Assembly: GCA_022573605.1 (NCBI GenBank)
Contig: JACZTQ010000028.1
Coordinates: forward strand, 1 to 19,234
Source of the DNA: Pseudomonadota bacterium
GTDB taxonomy: Bacteria; Pseudomonadota; Alphaproteobacteria; Rhodobacterales; Rhodobacteraceae
DNA length: 19,234 bases
Reading direction: 5' to 3'
A program made the translations under genes and the position numbers. The notes below the pieces were generated by a model, which did no database searches, had not been told where the DNA came from, and was given only the letters and a program-made list of their open reading frames with translations. Below, piece after piece: positions 1 through 7,283 of this stretch (position 1 is the stretch's first letter; every line of letters starts with the position of its first letter).

Positions 1-2
1 AG

Positions 3-257
3 GAAGTACAGGGAGCACTCGTTTTTAGTAATAAGTATGTGAATCGTCGGATAGAGCCATTTGGTGGAGTTAAATTTGCTTATCAAGTGGGGCGTTTGAG
101 AGATAAAAACACGGCAGATCAGTCGCGTGGGTCGGTGGAGTCAACATCCCCGTTTTTTGGGCTGCGTGTTCGGTTGTTTGATAAAGAATATTTTGTTATC
201 GAGGGATCCGTGTTGGGTGAGACGATGATCTCAGGGGGAGTTTCTCTCGGGTTTTAA
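3..257 (+). CDS. C-terminal fragment of a probable outer-membrane beta-barrel protein
   Basis: The frame is open from the first bases of the window, so the true start lies upstream; the GTG at 39 is only the first possible start inside. About 84 residues are visible. The tail alternates polar and hydrophobic residues, as beta strands do, and the protein ends in GVSLGF. A terminal phenylalanine is typical of outer-membrane barrels recognised by the BAM machinery. Codon use and GC (about 45%) are unlike the 70% GC genes after 1.5 kb, so this piece probably comes from another genome. The family is not recognised and the barrel reading is inference. Confidence 0.4.
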   Translation, partial: EVQGALVFSNKYVNRRIEPFGGVKFAYQVGRLRDKNTADQSRGSVESTSPFFGLRVRLFDKEYFVIEGSVLGETMISGGVSLGF

Positions 258-300
258 AAATAAAGATGTCCTTGAAAGCAGGGCCAATTTAGGATAATTC

Positions 301-324
301 TTCCGTTTCTGTAGTGAAACAGAA
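301..324 (+). other. Small hairpin upstream of rplJ
   Basis: TTCCGTTTC and GAAACAGAA can pair with one mismatch around a six-base loop. It precedes the terminator hairpin and rplJ. It could belong to an autoregulatory ribosomal-protein leader of the L10 type, which is common upstream of rplJ, but I cannot confirm a kink-turn or any covariation. Confidence 0.25.
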
Positions 325-353
325 GTCCCTGCCGAGGCGAGATAGTGTCAGTT

Positions 354-387
354 GCACTTCTTCTCGTACAAGAAGTGCGTTTTTTTT
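354..387 (+). terminator. Intrinsic terminator or attenuator upstream of rplJ
   Basis: GCACTTCTT (354-362) pairs perfectly with AAGAAGTGC (370-378) around a seven-base loop, followed by G and a run of eight T. This is a textbook Rho-independent terminator. It lies about 200 bases before the rplJ start, so it either ends the preceding gene or acts as the attenuator of an L10 leader. The 388-584 stretch holds a further small stem (CGTAGT/ACTACG near 470-486) and no convincing gene. Confidence 0.7.
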
Positions 388-584
388 GGAAAATACCAGT
401 GTATTGTTTCTTACAGAGCTTGACAGTTGGAAGTGCAGGTTTGAGGGGATTTCGAAGAATGACGACGAAGGCGTAGTCAAGCACTACGTCGAGGAGAAGA
501 GATGAAGAAATTCCCCAATGATGCGCTTTCATAATGTAAGGAGATGTTGGAAGCAATACACTAGATAAATAGAAGGAGCAGATC

Positions 585-830
585 GTGAGTCGAAAAGAAA
601 GAGAAGCGGTTGTCCAGAATCTCACAGAAACCCTTCAGGGTGTTGAAAGTATGATATTGACACACTACCAAGGGTTAACGGTTGATGAGATGAATGATTT
701 GAGATCACGCCTTGTCGTTACTCGCAGTGAGTATCGCGTTGTGAAAAACACGTTGACCAAGCGTGCTCTTGAAAGCTTGGGACTGTCTGAATTTGCGCAA
801 CATTTTGAAGGTCCTTCTGGGTTGGTTATT
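585..830 (+). pseudogene. rplJ: 50S ribosomal protein L10, 5' fragment joined in frame to another gene
   Basis: The first ~80 residues match the N-terminal half of ribosomal protein L10, which anchors the L7/L12 stalk on the 50S subunit: THYQGLTVDEM near residues 26-36, then SEYRVVKNTLTKRAL near 48-62, and FEGPSGL near 74-80. A GTG start with AGAAGGAG eight bases upstream supports position 585. L10 is normally about 165-175 residues, but here the L10 sequence stops near residue 80 and the same frame continues as an HNH endonuclease tail. GC is about 45%. A free-living bacterium needs intact L10, so I read this as a chimeric junction rather than a functional fusion. The junction lies in codons for GLV, which both families plausibly share. 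Confidence 0.75.
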
Positions 831-1109
831 GATCATCTTTGTCGAAATCCCGCCTGTGAAAACCCGTCTCATATGGAACCCGTCACCAATCATGAAAATA
901 TCTTGAGGGGTGAGTTACACCTAACGAGCAGTAGGAAAACCCACTGCCCTCTTGGCCATCCCTACGATGAACAGAACACCTATCAATATAAAGGTTCACG
1001 TCACTGCCGTACTTGTAAGCGTCGCACTTTTTCAGAGTGGAATGCGAAACAAACTCCTGAATATCTCGCCGCTCGTCGTCTTCGTCGGGCACCGCGGTGT
1101 CAGGGGTGA
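818..1109 (+). pseudogene. HNH endonuclease C-terminal fragment
   Basis: The second half of the 585-1109 frame reads as the C-terminal part of a phage-type HNH homing or nicking endonuclease. It has VIDHLCRNPACENPSHMEPV with the D-H-x-C, C and N-P-x-H elements of the His-Asn-His zinc fold, then ENILRG. After that comes KTHCPLGHPYDEQNTY and a CRTCKRR knuckle, a tail common to this family. No start codon of its own is visible and the N-terminal part is missing. The last ~12 residues overlap the next foreign fragment. GC is about 49%, between the flanking pieces. Confidence 0.7.
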
Positions 1110-1340
1110 CGCCCCTACCGAGCGCGTACATCAGACGATTCAGCCGAAACCGCTGAGTGAACGGCTCCATCCCTTGGTCGATTGAGAACAGGTCATCCCT
1201 AAGAGTGGGCTGTTGGACCGATGCAATCAAGCGGTTTGCGCGCTCCTTGTCTCCCAAGAGGACATATGCTGCTTCGGCCACGAGAAGCTTGTCATAGTCT
1301 TGAAGTCGCTCGTCGCGTACGTCACCCAACAGCGTTCGCA
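1070..1340 (-). pseudogene. Internal fragment of an unrecognised helical protein
   Basis: On the minus strand about 85 residues read as genuine protein: GDVRDERLQDYDKLLVAEAA, then YVLLGDKERANRLI, then RFRLNRLMYALGRG and VPDEDDE. The helical, TPR-like texture and the RLNRLMYALG segment recall the repeat regions of large ATPase-type proteins, but I cannot name the family. Neither start nor stop is present: one end abuts the HNH fragment near 1070-1085, the other the high-GC sequence near 1335-1350. GC is about 57%. There is no separate gene signal on the plus strand here. Confidence 0.4.
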
Positions 1341-1490
1341 TCGTCGACCTCGAGCATCTCGTCGTGCGCGCCGAACTGCCGGAGGCGGAGCTGGCGCGCC
1401 TTGTGGAGCACGCCGTCGGCGGCGAAACGCTGGTCGCCGTAGTGACCTTGCCGGCCGCCCGGCGGGGCGACGGCGTGCCGGCCTGGTTGC
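1330..1490. other. Junction zone between foreign left-end sequence and high-GC chromosome
   Basis: GC rises sharply here. The frame from 1334 to ~1483 has high third-position GC and looks coding (HLVVRAELPEAELARLVEH, then GGETLVAVVTLPAARRGDG), but it does not match the N-terminus expected for the methyltransferase it runs into. It is either a fragment of another high-GC gene or an unusual N-terminus. I do not recognise it. Confidence 0.4.
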
Positions 1491-2173
1491 CCACCGGCGA
1501 GTTGCTGGAGCCGGTCGGCCCCCTCACCCACGCCGACGCGACCGCCGCCTTCGAAGAGCAGATCGCGGCCCTGATCGAGGGCGGCGCCGATGTCATCTGG
1601 GCCGAGACCATGTCGTCGGTCGAGGAGTTCGGCGCCGTCGCCGCGGCCGCCGCCAACCAGAGCGCGCCGTTCTGCGCCACGCTCAGCTTCGATACCGCCG
1701 GGCGCACCATGATGGGAGTGACCAGCGAGGCCTACGCGGCGCTGGCCGCGGCCCTGCCGAACCCGCCGCTGGCGATCGGCGCCAATTGCGGCACCGGCGC
1801 CTCGGACCTGCTGCGCACGGTGCTGGGCATCACCGGCGCCACCCCCGAGGCCGTCGTCATCGCCAAGGCCAATGCCGGCATCCCGAAATTTGTCGACGGC
1901 CGGATCCACTACGACGGCACGCCGGAACTGATGGCCGACTATGCGCGGCTCGCACGCGACGCCGGCGCCCGGCTGATCGGCGGTTGTTGTGGTTCGGAGA
2001 CCGCGCATATCCGCGCCATGCGCACGGCGCTGGAAGACCATACCCCCGGCCCCCGGCCCGGCCTCGACGAGATTCGCGCGCGCTGCGGCGACTTCACCTC
2101 GGCCAGCGACGGCACCGGTGATACGTCTGGCGCCGAGTCGCGCCGCAGCCGGCGCGGGCGGCGACGGGTCTGA
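1364..2173 (+). CDS. Homocysteine S-methyltransferase (betaine-homocysteine/MetH N-domain type), 5' end disrupted
   Basis: From about 1484 (PTGELLEPVGPLTHADA) this is a Zn-dependent homocysteine methyltransferase, which transfers a methyl group to homocysteine to make methionine. The zinc ligands are visible: IGANCG near 1774-1791 and GGCCG near 1980-1994. The C-terminus ends in an Arg-rich tail. An intact enzyme would have roughly 85-110 more N-terminal residues, with DGATGTN and a SMGPTGEL motif. Instead the frame, open from 1304, begins with unrelated residues (VDLEHLVVRAELPEAELA), so the true start is lost at a junction near 1480; 1364 is only the first ATG. The next gene is its likely corrinoid partner. 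Confidence is high for the family and low for the start. Confidence 0.75.
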   Translation: MRAELPEAELARLVEHAVGGETLVAVVTLPAARRGDGVPAWLPTGELLEPVGPLTHADATAAFEEQIAALIEGGADVIWAETMSSVEEFGAVAAAAANQSAPFCATLSFDTAGRTMMGVTSEAYAALAAALPNPPLAIGANCGTGASDLLRTVLGITGATPEAVVIAKANAGIPKFVDGRIHYDGTPELMADYARLARDAGARLIGGCCGSETAHIRAMRTALEDHTPGPRPGLDEIRARCGDFTSASDGTGDTSGAESRRSRRGRRRV

Positions 2174-2338
2174 TTTTCCCCGGATTTTCCCCGGATTATC
2201 GATGGTATTTCCACGCCCCGGTCGGTTTCTGGGCCGCGGATGACGATTTTAATGGATCGGTGCGATAAAAACTGACTCAGTATCACGCGAAACAGCGAAC
2301 CACTGGTGCCGCTTGCACCGGGCGCCGGGGAAAACGCA

Positions 2339-3046
<708 letters not shown>

Positions 3047-3072
3047 CCGCACAAACGCCGCTGCTAGGCGTC

Positions 3073-3117
3073 CCCTCCCCCCGCCGGGGGGAGGGCTAGG
3101 GAGGGGGCCGTGGCCCC
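3073..3117. repeat. Two adjacent GC palindromes in an operon spacer
   Basis: CCCTCCCCCC (3073-3082) and GGGGGGAGGG (3086-3095) form a 10-bp stem with a three-base loop. GGGGCC GT GGCCCC (3104-3117) follows. They sit in the 80-base gap between the corrinoid and DUF1638 genes. There is no T-run, so they look like REP-type intergenic elements or mRNA stabilisers rather than terminators. Related C/G-rich sequence recurs at 8985-9067. Confidence 0.65.
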
Positions 3118-3126
3118 GCAAACCGC

Positions 3127-3801
3127 ATGCGCCTGGATGACGACAGCCTGACCGAGACCGGCCTCGCCGCCCCCAACCTTTCCACGACGGGCGCGGCGGA
3201 TGTCTCGGCCCGCGTGTTGCTGATCGCCTGCGGCGCGCTGGCGCGCGAGATCCTGGCCCTGACCCGGCTCAACGGCTGGTCGCACCTCGACCTTGTCTGC
3301 TTGCCCGCCAAACTCCACAACGTGCCGCAAAAAATTCCCGAAGCGGTCCGCGCCAAGGTCCGCGCGGGCCGCGCGCGGGGCTACGCCAGCGTCTATGTTG
3401 TCTACGCCGACTGCGGCACCGGCGGGCTGCTCGACAAGGTCTGCGCCGAGGAGGGCGTCGAGCGCATCGAGGGGCCGCACTGCTACAGCTTCTTCACCGG
3501 CAACGAAGCCTTCGCCGAACGCACCGAGGCGGGCGAGATCACCGCCTTCTACCTGACCGATTTCCTGGCCCGCCAGTTCGACACCCTGATCTGGAAGGGC
3601 ATGGGCTTCGACCGCCACCCGGAGCTGCTGGAGATGATGTTCGGCAACTACGAGAAGATCGTCTACCTGGCCCAGACCGACGACCCGGCGCTGGAAGCCA
3701 AGGCCCGCGCCGGCGCCAAGCGCCTCGGCCTGGCCTTCGAGATGCGCAAGACGGGATATGGGGATTTGGCGGGCTTTCTGGCGGGGGCCGCCGAAACCTG
3801 A
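3127..3801 (+). CDS. DUF1638 domain protein associated with corrinoid methyl transfer
   Basis: The protein has 224 residues. From about residue 30 it reads as DUF1638: VLLIACGALAREIL, then CLPAKLHNVPQKIPEAV, YVVYADCGTGGLLD and IEGPHCYSFFTG. Retained Cys and His residues could bind a metal or cofactor, but the biochemical role is not settled. In alphaproteobacteria this family often lies beside corrinoid proteins and methyltransferases, exactly as here, so a role in corrinoid-dependent methyl transfer or its maintenance is a fair inference. The first ~25 residues are not clearly part of the domain, so a later start is possible. It is separated from the upstream gene by two strong hairpins. Confidence 0.85.
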   Translation: MRLDDDSLTETGLAAPNLSTTGAADVSARVLLIACGALAREILALTRLNGWSHLDLVCLPAKLHNVPQKIPEAVRAKVRAGRARGYASVYVVYADCGTGGLLDKVCAEEGVERIEGPHCYSFFTGNEAFAERTEAGEITAFYLTDFLARQFDTLIWKGMGFDRHPELLEMMFGNYEKIVYLAQTDDPALEAKARAGAKRLGLAFEMRKTGYGDLAGFLAGAAET

Positions 3802-3807
3802 TGTCCC

Positions 3808-3879
3808 GTAGGGTGGATCTTGATCCACCAATCACGTTCGCCGCCCTACCACGGGCTGGCGGGTCAAGACCCGCCCTAC
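3808..3879. repeat. REP-like GTAGGG repeat cluster at the 3' end of the DUF1638 gene
   Basis: GTAGGGTGGATC-TTGATCCACC (3808-3829) is a palindromic repeat starting six bases after the stop codon. It faces an inverted CCGCCCTAC end (3841-3849), followed by an inverted copy, GGCGGGTC-AAGACCCGCCCTAC (3858-3879). Decayed copies seem to continue to about 3930. The 180-base gap before the convergent PAS gene (stop at 3982) holds no gene. The same family occurs at 6158, 11990, 13276, 13310, 14295 and 18302. Confidence 0.8.
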
Positions 3880-3981
3880 AGCGGCCGATGGCCCGTTGGG
3901 TGAGTCGTCTCGATCCACCATTCTACGCGGTTCGGGGAAAGCGGGGGTGGGGTCGAAACGACCCATCCACCCACCATCCGC

Positions 3982-4761
3982 TCACTCGTCCGTCTTCACC
4001 ACCCGCAGCTTCGGCCGCTCGCCGTTGCCCTTCGGCTCGTCCTCGCCCAGCCCGCCCTCGATCGCGGTCAGGCCACCTGCCGGCGCGCCCTCGAAGCTCG
4101 CCTGGCCCTCGCCGAAGCCGGCCAGCGGCATGGCGTCGCCCTGGTCCGCTTCCATGCCCGCGTCCGGCCCCCCGCCGGCCCCCTCGCCCACGGGACGGAT
4201 CGACATCGTGTCGATGGTGAAGCGCAGCGGCACGGCGCCCGGCTCGGTGACCGCCTCCGGGGTGCGCCCGCTCACCGGGTGCAGGCAGCCGATCAGCCGG
4301 TCGATCGAGCCGAAATTGCCCCGCAGCGGCAGCAGGATCACCTCCCACACGGTCACCCCGTCGGGCGCGAACAGCCGGGCATAGCCGACCCCGGGCTCGG
4401 CCAGGGTCTCGGCGATCAGGGCGACGAAGCTCTCGCGCGCCTTGCCCGCCATGACCGAACGCGCGCTCATGCCGCGCAGCTCGTAGCCGAAGGCGTCGAC
4501 CAGCGCCGTGCCGGCGAGCCGGAAGCGCAGGTTGCCCTGGCCCAGGTCCTCGAGCACGAACAGGTGCCGGGCGTCGGTCTTCATGTCGCGCGGGTCGACC
4601 TCGGCCCGGTAGGGGCAGGGCCGGCCGGCGCGCAGGCGCTCCCAGTAGTTGTAGAGCTCGCGAATCTCGGAGTGAATCATCTCGTTGCCGCTGCGTGACA
4701 GGCGATAGCTTGCCAGTTCGATGCTGTTGCCGCCGGTGTGGTCACCCTCGTTGCCGTTCAT
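3982..4761 (-). CDS. PAS_5-family (alphaproteobacterial PAS) protein
   Basis: The protein has 259 residues. Residues ~25-170 match the PAS_5 family of alphaproteobacteria: LYNYWERLRAGRPCPYRAEV, then HLFVLEDLGQGNLRFRLAGT, FGYELRGMSARSV and a late hydrophobic core strand VWEVILLPLRG. These are usually single-domain sensors of unknown ligand, some linked to motility or cell-cycle output. The last ~90 residues are Gly/Glu/Pro-rich and probably disordered. The start at 4761 is chosen because CGGGGAGA lies six to eight bases upstream on the minus strand; the frame runs open further back, but that part has no PAS homology. It is divergent from gmk. Confidence 0.8.
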   Translation of the reverse strand: MNGNEGDHTGGNSIELASYRLSRSGNEMIHSEIRELYNYWERLRAGRPCPYRAEVDPRDMKTDARHLFVLEDLGQGNLRFRLAGTALVDAFGYELRGMSARSVMAGKARESFVALIAETLAEPGVGYARLFAPDGVTVWEVILLPLRGNFGSIDRLIGCLHPVSGRTPEAVTEPGAVPLRFTIDTMSIRPVGEGAGGGPDAGMEADQGDAMPLAGFGEGQASFEGAPAGGLTAIEGGLGEDEPKGNGERPKLRVVKTDE

Positions 4762-4870
4762 CTCGGTCTCCCCGTGTTTACCAGCTTCCCGGACCTGCCG
4801 CCATGGCCGCGCCCGTCTCGGGGAAAGAGCAGCAAGTTCCGTGCCAGAAGCGGCGGCGCGACCTCGGCGG

Positions 4871-4898
4871 TTGACCCGGAGCGCGGCCCGGTTATGGT
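4871..4898 (+). promoter_or_regulatory. Possible promoter for gmk
   Basis: TTGACC (4871-4876) and TATGGT (4893-4898) are spaced 16 bases apart in the divergent gap between the PAS gene and gmk. The match to a housekeeping sigma promoter is fair at -35 and partial at -10. Position is the main support. Confidence 0.3.
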
Positions 4899-4944
4899 TG
4901 CCGCGGGCCCCGGCAGGGGCAGTCCCAGGAGACCGCCAGATGCC

Positions 4945-5625
4945 ATGACCCCCCCCGGCCCGGACCCCCACGCAGACCGCCGCGGCATCCTTTTCGTGCT
5001 CTCGTCGCCCTCGGGCGCGGGCAAGACCACGCTGTCGCGCAAGCTGCTGGCCAAGGACCCGGCCTTCACCCTCTCGGTCTCCGCCACCACCCGCCCGCCG
5101 CGCTCCGGGGAGACCGAGGGGATGGACTACTTTTTCGTGTCACGGCAACGGTTTGAGGCGATGGTGGCGGGAGGCGAGTTGCTCGAGCACGCGGCGGTCT
5201 TCGGCAACTCCTACGGCACCCCTCGCGGCCCCGTAGAGGCGGCCATCCGGTCCGGGCGCGACGTTCTGTTCGACGTCGACTGGCAAGGCGCCCAGCAGCT
5301 CCGCAACTCCGACCTCGCGGCACTGGTGGTCACCGTCTTCATCCTGCCGCCCTCGATCGCCGCCCTGGAGGAGCGTCTGCGCAGCCGCGGCCAGGACAGC
5401 GGCGCGGTCATCGCCGGGCGCATGGCGCGGGCCCGCGACGAGATCAGCCACTGGGCGGAATATGATTATGTCCTGATTAATGACGATCTCGCGACCTGCC
5501 ATTCCCGGATCGGGACAATCATCGCCGCCGAGCGCCAACGCCGGGAGCGCCAGAAATGGCTGCAACCGCATACCGACGCGCTTTACGCCGAGTTCGTGGC
5601 CTGGGCCGGGGACCAGTGCGAATGA
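4945..5625 (+). CDS. gmk: Guanylate kinase
   Basis: This 226-residue enzyme phosphorylates GMP to GDP with ATP, in cytoplasmic purine metabolism. The P-loop SPSGAGKTT is at residues 21-29. The GMP-binding segment follows (SATTRPPRSGETEGMDYFF, then YGTPRGPVEAA), then DVDWQGAQQL and the C-terminal lid, all in family order. Length is normal for the family (about 200-225). The ATG at 4945 is used because the frame upstream is not conserved; AGGAG lies at 4927-4931, a longer spacing than ideal. The stop overlaps the next start (ATGA at 5622-5625), so translation of the two is probably coupled. Confidence 0.95.
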   Translation: MTPPGPDPHADRRGILFVLSSPSGAGKTTLSRKLLAKDPAFTLSVSATTRPPRSGETEGMDYFFVSRQRFEAMVAGGELLEHAAVFGNSYGTPRGPVEAAIRSGRDVLFDVDWQGAQQLRNSDLAALVVTVFILPPSIAALEERLRSRGQDSGAVIAGRMARARDEISHWAEYDYVLINDDLATCHSRIGTIIAAERQRRERQKWLQPHTDALYAEFVAWAGDQCE

Positions 5626-6161
5626 CCCTCTACGCCCTCGACGGCGTGGCCCCGGCACTGCCGGCCAGCGGAAACTGCTACATCGCTCCCGGGGCGCGGC
5701 TGATCGGCAACGTCACCCTGGGCGAGGCGGCCGGCATCTGGTTCAACGCGGTCCTGCGCGGCGACAACGAGCCGATCGTGATCGGCCCCGGCAGCAACGT
5801 GCAGGACGGCTGCGTGCTGCACACCGACCCGGGCTTCCCGCTGACCCTGGGCGCCGATGTCACGGTGGGGCATTCGGCGGTCCTGCACGGCTGCACCATC
5901 GGGGAGGGCACCCTGATCGGCATGGGCGCGGTGGTGCTGAACGGGGCCGTGATCGGCAAGGGCTGCCTGATCGGCGCCAACGCCCTGGTCACCGAGGGCA
6001 AGGAGATTCCCGACCACTCCATGGTGCTCGGCCAGCCGGCCAAGGTGATCCGCCCGATCGACCCGGCGATGGCGGTCGAGTTGCGCCGCGCCGCCGAGAT
6101 CTACCGCAAACGCCAGCAACACTATCGCGAGGGCCTGGTGGCGGTTCGAGCGCAGCCGTAG
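5622..6161 (+). CDS. Gamma-carbonic-anhydrase-like hexapeptide-repeat protein
   Basis: This 179-residue protein is a left-handed beta-helix of hexapeptide repeats (IGNVTLG, IGPGSNV, IGEGTLIG, IGKGCLIGA) ending in a helix (AVELRRAAEIYRKRQQHY). The three histidines that bind the metal in this family are in place: H67 (VLHTD), H84 and H89 (VGHSAVLHG). Members include YrdA/PaaY and gamma carbonic anhydrases; actual CO2 hydration is not always shown. It overlaps gmk by four bases. The stop codon TAG is formed by the first bases of a GTAGGG repeat. Confidence 0.92.
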   Translation: MTLYALDGVAPALPASGNCYIAPGARLIGNVTLGEAAGIWFNAVLRGDNEPIVIGPGSNVQDGCVLHTDPGFPLTLGADVTVGHSAVLHGCTIGEGTLIGMGAVVLNGAVIGKGCLIGANALVTEGKEIPDHSMVLGQPAKVIRPIDPAMAVELRRAAEIYRKRQQHYREGLVAVRAQP

Positions 6162-6181
6162 GGTGGGCCGTCCACGGGCGG
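6158..6181. repeat. REP-like GTAGGG repeat that supplies a stop codon
   Basis: GTAGGGTGGGCCG-TCCACGGGCGG is a diverged copy of the dispersed family. Its TAG (6159-6161) is the stop of the carbonic-anhydrase-like gene, and its right end is four bases from the stop of the convergent chpT. It fills the whole gap between two convergent genes. Confidence 0.65.
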
Positions 6182-6185
6182 CTTC

Positions 6186-6806
6186 TCAAACCGGCAGCGC
6201 CCGCAGCGCCAGTTGCCCATCGCCCTCGATCAGTTTGAGTCGCGCCCCGACCGCCACCGCCGCCGGGCCCACCAGAGCGAATTCCACCTGGCGCGAGTCC
6301 GGCGCCGGTCCCGGCTCGCCGGCGAGCCAGCGGCGCTGGTCGGCCGAGGCCCCCGCCTTCGCCCCCTCGGCGATCACCGCCAACGGCAGCGCGTCGCCGG
6401 CCGGCAGCATCACCTTCAGCGCCCCGCTCATCCCCAGCATGGCGCGGCCCGCCAACAGCATCAGGAAGATCAGCCGCGCCACCGGCAGCGAAATCGGCGG
6501 CCCCTGCGGTGCGCTCCACTCCAGTCGCACCCGCGGCCCCGCCAGCACGCCCTCGACCCGCTCGCACAACTGGCCCCGCGCCATCGTCGCATCGCGGTCG
6601 CCGACGGCGCCGAAGGCCAGGCGGTGGAACTTCAGCAGCGCCGCGGCGCGCCGCGCGCTTTGCTCCACCATCGCCATTTCCTCGGTCGCGTCCGCCCCGC
6701 CCATCTCGCGGATCAGATCGACGCCGTTCACCACCGCCCCGACCGGGCTGACCAGGTCATGGCAAATCCGCGTGCAGACGATGCCGGCAAGCTCGGTGTC
6801 GTTCAT
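6186..6806 (-). CDS. chpT: Histidine phosphotransferase ChpT
   Basis: The 206-residue protein matches ChpT, the phosphotransferase that passes phosphate from CckA to CtrA and CpdR in the alphaproteobacterial cell cycle. The phosphoacceptor is H16 in CTRICHDLVSPVGA, the HDLxxP pattern of the dimerisation helix hairpin. A degenerate kinase-like C-terminal domain follows (LPVARLIFLMLLAGRAMLG), without ATP-binding boxes, as expected. The start at 6806 has CCAGGAGACC eight bases upstream on the minus strand. That ribosome-binding sequence is duplicated (6811-6820 and 6824-6833). The gene is divergent from a DUF3553 gene. CckA and CtrA are not in this window. Confidence 0.88.
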   Translation of the reverse strand: MNDTELAGIVCTRICHDLVSPVGAVVNGVDLIREMGGADATEEMAMVEQSARRAAALLKFHRLAFGAVGDRDATMARGQLCERVEGVLAGPRVRLEWSAPQGPPISLPVARLIFLMLLAGRAMLGMSGALKVMLPAGDALPLAVIAEGAKAGASADQRRWLAGEPGPAPDSRQVEFALVGPAAVAVGARLKLIEGDGQLALRALPV

Positions 6807-6877
6807 CTCGGGTCTCCTGGCCAGGTCTCCTGGCGTTTTCGTTGGTCTCGGCCTGCCGGATCGGGTAAAGCTCGACC

Positions 6878-7060
6878 ATGTCGCACGCATTCCTCGAAGT
6901 CGGCGCCATCGTGCGCCACCGGAGCAAACCGGACTGGGGGCTGGGCCAGATCCAGTCGATCATCGGCCTCCGCGTCACGGTCAATTTCGAGCACCAGGGC
7001 AAGGTTGTGATGCATGGCGATGATCTTCCGCTACAACTTGTCGCCCCGGATCATTGCTGA
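6878..7060 (+). CDS. DUF3553 small protein
   Basis: This 60-residue protein is a single small beta-barrel-like domain of the DUF3553 family: VRHRSKPDWGLGQIQSIIG, then VTVNFEHQGKVVM. The W-G-x-G-Q and V-N-F-E-H-x-G-K-V core is fully kept. The same fold occurs as a C-terminal domain of some alphaproteobacterial helicases and as free small proteins; its function is unknown. It is divergent from chpT with a 71-base gap. The upstream GGGTAAAG is a weak ribosome-binding site. Confidence 0.85.
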   Translation: MSHAFLEVGAIVRHRSKPDWGLGQIQSIIGLRVTVNFEHQGKVVMHGDDLPLQLVAPDHC

Positions 7061-7079
7061 CAAGAGCCGGCATTCCGGA

Positions 7080-7131
7080 GTGCGCCCCGGCGTGCGCCCA
7101 GGGTGCGCCCAGGGTGCGCCCCGGAGTGCGC
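7080..7131. repeat. Tandem 11-bp repeat (GTGCGCCCAGG)
   Basis: Five units begin with GTGCGC at 7080, 7092, 7103, 7114 and 7126. Units two and three are identical and units one and four have one change. It starts 20 bases after the DUF3553 stop. No gene is visible in the 223-base gap 7061-7283. It may be a simple slippage array or an iteron-like binding array. Confidence 0.75.
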
Positions 7132-7185
7132 ACGGTGACGACGATGGCGCATTCCGGCGCCCGAAACGACTCCTAGCACGACATC

Positions 7186-7214
7186 GGGGGAGGTTGCGTT
7201 AACAACGCAACCCC
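7186..7214. promoter_or_regulatory. Palindrome upstream of olsB
   Basis: GGTTGCGTT (7192-7200) and AACGCAACC (7204-7212) are perfect 9-bp arms around three bases, extended by a G-run on the left and a C-run on the right. It ends about 70 bases before the olsB start, a suitable place for a repressor operator or the base of a 5' leader hairpin. No PhoB box is evident. Confidence 0.45.
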
Positions 7215-7283
7215 CATAGTGTCCGCCCTCTGACCGGGCTGCGGGAACGGCCGGGCCGGAGGGGACGGAAAAGGGCCTATCCG

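Noticed and set aside
7080..7131. CRISPR-like array
   Set aside because: Units are 11 bases and directly adjacent, with no spacers and no cas genes; it is a simple tandem repeat.
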